Source: Micropterix aruncella | Lineage: Eukaryota; Arthropoda; Insecta; Lepidoptera; Micropterigidae | DNA length: 64,000 nt | Assembly (NCBI GenBank): GCA_944548615.1 | Contig: OX155979.1 | Span: forward strand, 15,271,886 to 15,335,885 | Direction: 5' to 3' | Shown here: one piece after another, positions 49,301 to 58,300 of the stretch | Numbering within the stretch: the first letter of the stretch is position 1 | How the letters are laid out: each line of letters starts with the position of its first letter | Position numbers and translations under genes: made by a program | Notes under the pieces: model-generated | What the model saw: the letters and a program-made list of their open reading frames with translations, nothing else | Told to the model about the DNA's origin: nothing | The model's database searches: none

Positions 49301-52300
49301 GGTTAATGTTGAGTATGCTTCTTATATTTTTAACCCGCTAGGCACTTAACATCCCTTGCGGGATATGTATGGCGGCCGGCTGAAATCCAAACTATCCCAT
49401 ACGGGATATCGCGCTCGCCGCTCAAGAAAATGTCGTTTAAATTTCGAAATGCGATTGTATATTCTATCGAATGATGCCATAATATAGCCAAATATGCAAC
49501 ACTATGAAATTGCTCGATTGCCGCATGCGATGTTAGAAATATGAATTACTACATCCCTTACAAAATCGATGACCTCATTTCTGACGACAGTCGCGAACTG
49601 CCCATTCGCGGCGGCGTATAATTCCGCGACGTGTTGTGTTGTGAATTGTTTTGTGTATATAAGTGCAGTGCATACCGGATAAAAGTAAGTAATTTCCATT
49701 TTTAAGTAGTTTAGGCCTTAGGATTAAACAATTTACACAGCCCATTTGCTGTTTTTCACGAATTTTCGAAGAAAACACATTGGCAAAACCAAACGGCGAG
49801 CGAAATATGGCCGTATTTATTTTGTAATGTTTGTGAAATATCCCGTTATATCGCGAAACATGACGTAATGTCGCTTTAATTTACTAATAAAATAGGTATT
49901 GCTTCATTTACATCCTAAGTTATCACATAATTAGGCGTATTTTGAACATTATATGTTGTTTTCTAATATGGCTCGCGAAAATGAAACTTGTTTTGATAAT
50001 TACTATGAGAGAAAAAAGTGCGATTTTCCATAGTTTTTCGATGAAATGTGACTCTTTGGAGTATAGTAATTAGTTATTAGACATATAATAAGTCTATGAT
50101 AAGACAATATAATTGAAAAAATCTAACGAATTTTATATTATGGGCATTCAAAGTTTATTATTAGGTTCGGAAGTCGGAAACTCTCAAAACTTTAGATTTT
50201 TCTATAATATCAGACAAAGCTCAAAGTTCTGGTGTGATTTCTAAGAAGAAGTGATGTAGTAATAAAGTTATTTTGAAAGAATTTCATATAAAAAAATACC
50301 ATAAGTAGTCACAAATTAAAAATTAAAAAAATTTTTTTTTACGAGAATACATACAATTTTTCTTGGCTGAATAAATAAATATTTTTTCCGTATTTTTGTA
50401 TGCAAATAAGTAAAAAAAAAATATCTCTTTGGTAAAGCATTTAATAAAGAACATAACTGTATTTACAATTTTTGATATTTACAAAAACTGTATTTACAAA
50501 AAAATCGAAATGATTTTATAGGCGAGTTTTTTCAGTTTGCCAATTTTGTAATATTTATTCATTATTATCTTAATTGTTTTACGAGATAAGGTTATAATGT
50601 TTTATATGTCAAATTTCAATGCGATCATTTTTCTATTTTACTTTTTTTAATCCGATTAGTGGTTTAAAAGTTATGATCGTTTTTCTCAAGGCCGTTGACT
50701 CGCGTCGATTTTTTGCGCGAATATGTCGCGCGCAAAAGTGATAGGTGAGTTTTTACCTCGCAACGTGAGGGGTTAATACATAAATAAATAAATAAATAAA
50801 TAAAAAAGTTACTTTCTCAATATTCTTGGGAGAAGGAGACTAGGGGTCATGAGGGTAATTTTTGAGTCACCTCGACGTTGTCGGCAGTGATGCTGGAGAT
50901 GGAATGCAGCACGCTGGATAAATTCTCAATCAAACTGTCCACGGAGTGAGCGATCTTTTGGGCTTCGCTCTCCAGGTCGTTTAGAATGTTGGTGTCCACT
51001 TGGCCCACTTGGGGCGCCAGCAGTTGTCTGTACAGGTTCACACCGGACGGTGTACTCGACCTGTTCAACCAAGGAAAAACCTTTAATCATTTTCATATTT
51101 AACTTACCCAGCCCAATAAAAGCTTTGTGAATGTGCTAAAACAACCAAAATGAATATAGAAATATTCATTTTGACCCCCCTTTAAACGATTAAGACCATT
51201 TCCAAATTGAAGTCTGTCTGTGGAGTCTGTGTGGCTCTAAGAGAGCTAATGGACCCTTGCTGAGGTGGCCACGAAGACCCATTCTGTTCAAAGTTGGTCA
51301 CACTCACAGGTCACCACCCGTCCGGCGGCCTCCACGCATGAAGTGCGAGCCCGGGCAGGACTCTGGCCTTAGGGCTAGTTTCCCTAGGAGTCAACCTTCT
51401 GGCGCTCCTGGACGGTCTGCGCACGGTGCGGCGTAAGCCAATCGATTGTGCACTCTGATTAACAGTCGGGGGAGAGTCTGGAAGCAGTACTGTTTCCTAT
51501 AGAGCGGGGGTGGTTGCGGACCTTACGGCGACTGCTCTAGAAAAGACCATCGGCCATCCGATCCTGGGTGAACAGCCGGGCAAAGGACGCCGTGGTCCGC
51601 GATAGATTCAGTTTATACAGTTTCACCGCTTCGTAAGGGAGAGGACCGCGTAAGCGACCTCGAACTCATAACCAGTCGAGAGACAGGAGTAATCTGGTCG
51701 CAATTGGAAGTAAGGGCGAGTGTGTAAGCCCGCTGGGTAACACACCTGGTTATCTCGCAGTTAAGGCGCTGGCCTCTTACGGGCATGTGGCGGAGCTTGA
51801 CGGTGGACTGTAGCTGGAATTTGGCGTACAGACATCATTCGGTCATGGCAAGAGTTGAAAAGATTGTGGTTGAAATCGATCCACCAGAGGGCACGCTAGT
51901 CATACTTCAATCTCAAAATATTGCAGTTAGACTTGATATTTGGTACACAGTTTGCCTTGTTGTTCCGAAATCACATTGTGATATCTTACTTAAAGTATCT
52001 CATATACAAGCGATGCAAATTATATGTAAAGTCTGCCATATCTAAAAATATAGGTACTACATAATTTTTCAAAATACCATAAAAAATACTGCGGAGATAC
52101 TACAAATTGGCACGCCGGGGACGGTTCGGTTGGCGCGGAGGTGAAGGGGGGTGTGTGGCAGGGGGGTTGTCTACTTGCTGGGAAAAATTCCATCGCTTAT
52201 AGGCTAATGTGCACGTACGACTCTCGTTTCTCCACCATCGACATTTTCAACCTCAACCAACCGACGTTCGTCAAAGAATTATTCAAATCAATTGCACCTA

Positions 52301-55300
52301 ACGAGCTTGTTAACATCTATCTTTCTTAGTTATATAATTTTCATGCAACATATCAGTAGCTACTACGAATATTTATAAATATTTATTATATATCTAAAAA
52401 TATCTATAAACATCAATAAATATCTGTATCTATATATCCACTATAAGACCTTTTTATATCTTTATTTATATCTATATACATATACACATACCATCGTCTA
52501 ACTCCTTCTTCCTAATCACTTCCAATTCCCTACCTCTCCCATCGGTTTTCTATTTTAATTTTCTATCCCCTCCTCTCGCGAAGAAAAAATTCAGCTATCA
52601 CTTTTGCCTGCGACATTTTCGCGCGTAAAATCGACGCGAGTCGACGACCTTGATACTAACGACCATAACTTGTAAACCACTATACGGATCATAAAAAAAA
52701 TTACTGTAAAATGATCCCATTGAAATTTGACATATAAAAAATTATAACCTGGAAATTGGGGGAGTCGACCGTTGGTCCCGCAAGGGATGTTAGGGAGTTA
52801 CCGGGTTAACATGTACTTAGTTTATTTTACAATTAATTTTTAAGTGTAATATGCCGAAATCCAAATGTGTGATGTGTATAATTTCATAGGAATAATTTCA
52901 TAGGAAACGATTATCGGCGTAATGTTTTTCTCTTTTTCTACATTATGTTTATGCACACGTATGTCAATTGTATGCGCTGTATGTTTCCAGAAATAAAATA
53001 AAATAAAATAAAATAAAAATAAAATTAAAATAAAATAAAAAAAGTCCGGGGTGACACAACTGAATTTTAGATTCGAGGTAAAGCATGAGATACACTTTCC
53101 TGCAGTATTACAAACTATTTGTATTTCTATTAGTAGCAAAAATGAAAGCACACTGCAGCATCTTAATGAGTATGTCAACGCCGCTTAACTACGCCTAGGC
53201 CTGTACTTAGGCAGGCGTACCCAAAAAATATCTTACTCATCCACACGTTTGGACATAATTTAAAAGAAAAAAAAACAAAAAGAAATCAATTTGGGTACTA
53301 ATAGGTATTATAAAAAATCGTAAAATATAGTTTTTTTAAAACACTTAGGATCGAATTAAAATTAAATAATTAATTTAACCCCTCAAATGAATGGCGATTA
53401 GCTCGGGTTTGCCTACAGCAAAATGTATATAAATTTATATTTACACACACATTTACATTTACATAGAGCGGGGTTTACTATAGAGCTATACCATTACTAT
53501 AGAGCGGATTACTATAGAGCGGCGCACATTTACATTTATATTTACATTTATATAAATTTAAATAAATAAAATAAAATACAAACGGACCTACCATGGAATT
53601 CACCGACCAAAAATCGGGCCCATCATATATATTTTTTTGTTTTTTTTACACTTCTAGGAGGTGAAGGGTGGATTCCGGACTAACGACCGGCGGTGGTAGG
53701 TTTAGGACAGCTGTCTTGCCACATGTGAGCGTTCACCTTACCACCCATTCACTCCCCCTTCGAAGCCATAGAATTTGAGATGCAGAGATCGCGGTTTTAG
53801 ATAATTTTTCTAGAAAGGAGTTGATTATTTTCCTGGAGAGACCAAGATCTTTAAAAAGGTGAAACAAAGATTTAGCTGGCAGGCCACGAGCGCCTACTTC
53901 CACCGCGTGAAGGTGAACAGTGAAGCTGTTCCGGGTTTGCGAGGTCATAGTATTTATTTAATTTGTACTCGTGGTCTTTTGGGATATTTGATTCCCACAT
54001 TTTGTATACATTTTGCTGTAGGCAACCAGAGCTGGTCGCCTCACATTCGTGGGACCTAGTTTAAAGCACTTGAAATTAATGATAAATCGAATTAATATCC
54101 CAATTATATTTTTAAAATTATCTGACAAGAGTTTTTACAATCGTTTCAAATTTAAACATTTTTTCTCTGTTATTTATGCATCGATTTCTATCATACCTTA
54201 TTAATTATTATAGTTATTTTGATGTTGAGTATTCTTGAGCCGTTTCCTGTGACTATTTTACAGTAATGACCCAAATTTCTGCAAATTCTGCATGTAAATC
54301 CCCACAGCTATCAAAAAGCATCTGGCGGATCTAATTTCTTCATCAGCTATATTATTTTCTCTGCATTTGATGGCCCTCTTGCACAGTCGGGTCAATCGTA
54401 TCTCTTTTACTACATTTATGTGTTATTTAAATAACTACACATATAAAATATAAAATAAATGTACGCATGACTGCAATCATCGCCTCCGTGCCTGGGCGGT
54501 TTGAATTCATAGGGATGATAGTATGGTGGTTTCCTCTGCCACACGTGTTGCAATGCCTTGATAGTTAATTCTACTGCTTTGTTTCATGTCTAGAACCGAG
54601 GATCGCGCTATGAGTTTAAGTTGTATTTACAATTCACTAAAGGCCAGTTGTTTGATCCTTGGTAATATTCCCAATTAACAATAGTAATTATTACTAGAGT
54701 ATTTCAAAATACTACGGTATATAGGCTAGCTCGGTTGTTTGAACGTCAAAACTACCATAGTAAAATTTTACAATAGTAATTTGAGTTGCCAGCATGATAA
54801 ACGACCTATTTTATTTTCGATGCTGGCAATAATGCGTCAAACGCCAACTGCCACTGTTACGCCAATTTCGTGAGCGTGTGGGAAAAGTATTTTATTGCTA
54901 TAAATATTCGATTCTTTAGGAAAATTTGCGAAAAAGATGTCAGCGCCCAAAACTAGGAAAACCAGAACCGTAAATTACATCAAATATACGTCATAATTGG
55001 CGCACTACACGCAAATTATCTAATCTTATCAACAAGTATTCAACAGTGACCGAGTATCGCATTTTGGCATAGATGAGTTGACCATCTTTCGGAATCTGGT
55101 GGAGAACTTCCGCGACGTAATTCTTAATAAAAAAACAGATTGTGTGAGCGTCGCACAGAAAAACGCTGCGTAGAAGAAGCTAACAGAAGAGTTTAATCCT
55201 AACTCTGACAATTCCTTTAGGACTGTCACGCAGATCCCAGACAGAGTTCCCGTCGGAAGACTTTTGCAAAAACTTGAACATCTCGGAATTTGAGGGAAAA

Positions 55301-58300
55301 TTTTAAGTTGGATATCAGACTTCTTAACTGGTCGCACCTTCCAAGTGAAAGTAGGCGACTTTAAACCTGAATATTTCACTGTATCCAGGGGTGTACCCCA
55401 AGGGTCAGTGCTGGGTCCTGTTTTGTTCACCTTGTATATTACGGGTCTTCAAGCGTCAATCACATCGCAGAGCAGCTACTTTGCCGATGACACAAAATTC
55501 TTCGCCGATCCTATTCTATGCAGTGGACAGCTTCAGCAAGATCTTGACAAGATAAAGCGTGGACGGAAGATTGGTTGCTTACCTTAAACATTGAGAAATG
55601 TGTAGTGCTTCATATCGGGAAAAGCAACCCCAACACACAATATTTTCTGGCAAACGCCCAACTAGAAGCAGTCAAGCAACAAAAAGATCTTGGAATAACA
55701 ATTACCGATGATCTCAAATGGGAGAAACACATAATTGCAATTGCTAAAAGAGCCAACTCTACTCTCTATCTAATAAGGAAGGCTTTCCAACATCTGTCAA
55801 TAGAGGTTTTTATCAAGATCTACAAGGCATATGTAAGACCTACTCTTGAGTATGGCTATCAGATCTGGAACCCTTCCTTTTGCAAAGATGTAGATATTCT
55901 GGAAAAGGTTCAGCGAAGGGCAACCAAAACGCCAGTGGGCATGAAGAATAGGAATTATGAATATCGCTTGAAATTACTTGGAATTACTACACTCAAACAC
56001 TCGAAGACAAAGACCCCTCTGATTGAGACATATACAATTCTAACACATTATTACGATGTACCTGCACTGAAGAATATTTCCAAATTCAACGTTGTAACGT
56101 TACCCGATTAAGAAAAGCCTGTTGTTAGGTCATGGGAAAATATCCTTCATGGAATTTAGGATTGCCGTGGAAAAAAAGGTGTAATGGTTTAATGATGTGT
56201 GTATGTGGGCGCCACCACGGGAATCTTGGATGATTGGGGATTCGGGTCGCTACGAGAAAAAGCAGGTGTGGTCGCTGCCTGACCTTGAACGCCGCAGAAG
56301 GGGATACGCGACAGGATTTGGGACCGCGGTAGCTCAGTGGAAAGGGTCGTGGTAAACCCAAGGAATCCTGCGCGGGAAAAGGAGAGCTTCTGGAAGAGAA
56401 GGACAGCCTTGCTTCTATTGTGAGTAAAAGGGGAAAACTATGGAAAGAAGAGTAGAGGAGTAGTGAATAGGGATATAATATAAATAAATACAAACGGAGC
56501 TGCCATGGAATTCACCGACCGGAGTCGGGCCCATCATAATACTATTTTTTACACTTCTGGGGGGTGAGCAGTGGATTCCGGACTTACGAACCGGCTGTGG
56601 TAGGTTTAGGACAGCTGTCTTGCCACATGTGAGCGTTCACCTTGCCACCCATTCACTCCCCCTTCGAAGCCATAGAATTTGAGATGCGCAAATCGCAGTT
56701 TTAGATAATTTTTCTAAGAAAGAGTTGATTATTTTTCTGGAAAGGCCAAGATCTTTAAAGAGGTGAAATAGAGATTTAGCTGGCAGGCCACGAGCGCCAA
56801 CTTCCACCGCGTGAAGGTGAACAGTGAAGCCGTTCCGGGTTACGGCATTTGCAAGATCATGGTATTTATTTAATTTGTACTCGTGGTCTTTTGGGATATT
56901 TGATTCCCATGGAACAGTTAATTCTACGATAAGAGCCACCTTCCGAGATAGAGAGTAAAGAGTTATATCTGGACGGAGGGCTGTGCATCCGAGACTTTCA
57001 GGGAATTTATACTGCTTAGAGACCGAATCAACCTCCAGAATCCAATCTGTAGCTTTCTCGATTATTGAGAAAGGTTTTGTAGTTAAATGTTTTTTGCCTT
57101 TAGAGCCATCCCGCACAAACTGTATTGGGGGTTTGGAGGATACTGTCAAACCCTTGTTGGCACGAGCCACTGAGAGACTAATTACCTCGCGAATAACAGC
57201 GAGAACTTTGTCATGGCGGTAAGCCCACTTACTGTGGGCTTATCGCCGAACCTGGAAAAGAAAGTAGATATTCGACCGCTGTGAAGTCACGCGCGATCTG
57301 AGCTGTCAGATCGCTGCGCGGCGGTTTCTGCCTCGATGTGTAGCGGCGAACTTCGCGCCGATTCGGAGCAGTTACTTTCGTATATTACTAATCTGAGCTT
57401 GCACCATTTATATCATAAAGCAAGAATAGAATTTCTCTCCGTGTGCGAGAGATTAACCCTTTTTAAGAGAAAGACTCAAAGTATAATACAAGGTTTATTA
57501 CTCATAAAATTACAGGTTTTTTATTTCTTTTGATTTAAGTATATTAAATGTATATTCGGGAGGACTTCTAGTACCTTTTGCAAGCCCTTCGGAGCGGAGG
57601 AATCGCCGGAGCGTGCGTGGAAAGTCACGGTAGGTAGGTCGCTAAACTCACGGTAGGTAGGTGCTTACGGGTATTATGGGAATTTCGGAAGGAATTCTGG
57701 GAACACTTCTATCGATATGCTTTTATATCGTTTATGCAAAGGGAACTTTTGAAAGGGGAGAACCTTCAACAACCGCCGGCGCGCGGCCTTCGCGTTACGT
57801 CGGTCTGGATGCCGCCGACTACTATGGAGGGCGTCCTCTGAATCGTCCCACGGTTTCACGGGAACTACGCGCCGAATCCTTGGACTCTCTCTCGCGCTTG
57901 GCTAGGTTGAAAAGTATGTCGATTGACGATTAAACGAGAAAAACGCCCTGCGGCGAACTATAGAGAGCGCTCTTGCACTAGATTCGATTGATTAAATTGT
58001 TTAATATGAAATATAATAGATATTAGCTGAACTCTGGGGGGTTTTAAAGTTTGGGGAGTCAGAAAAACGTGAACCCTAGAAACTCGCCTGATATGGAAGG
58101 TAGGTCCCTCGGAGGCTGGGGTTCGTTGCGGCTCGACTGCGGGATTTGCGCACTGATATCGCCCGGTGAAACTATTGGATTCCAGATGAACTTTAAACGT
58201 GTCACTGTGGCTCCGTTTTGCAATAAAATGTGAACCGCTGGGGGTTTGACCCCCCAGCGGCCACGGGCACTTCCGCTTCGTTCGGCGGTTCAAAACTAAG

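Noticed and set aside
56315..56375. Functional tRNA gene
   Set aside because: The A box is good but the B box and stem pairing are not; it is reported as a possible SINE head only.
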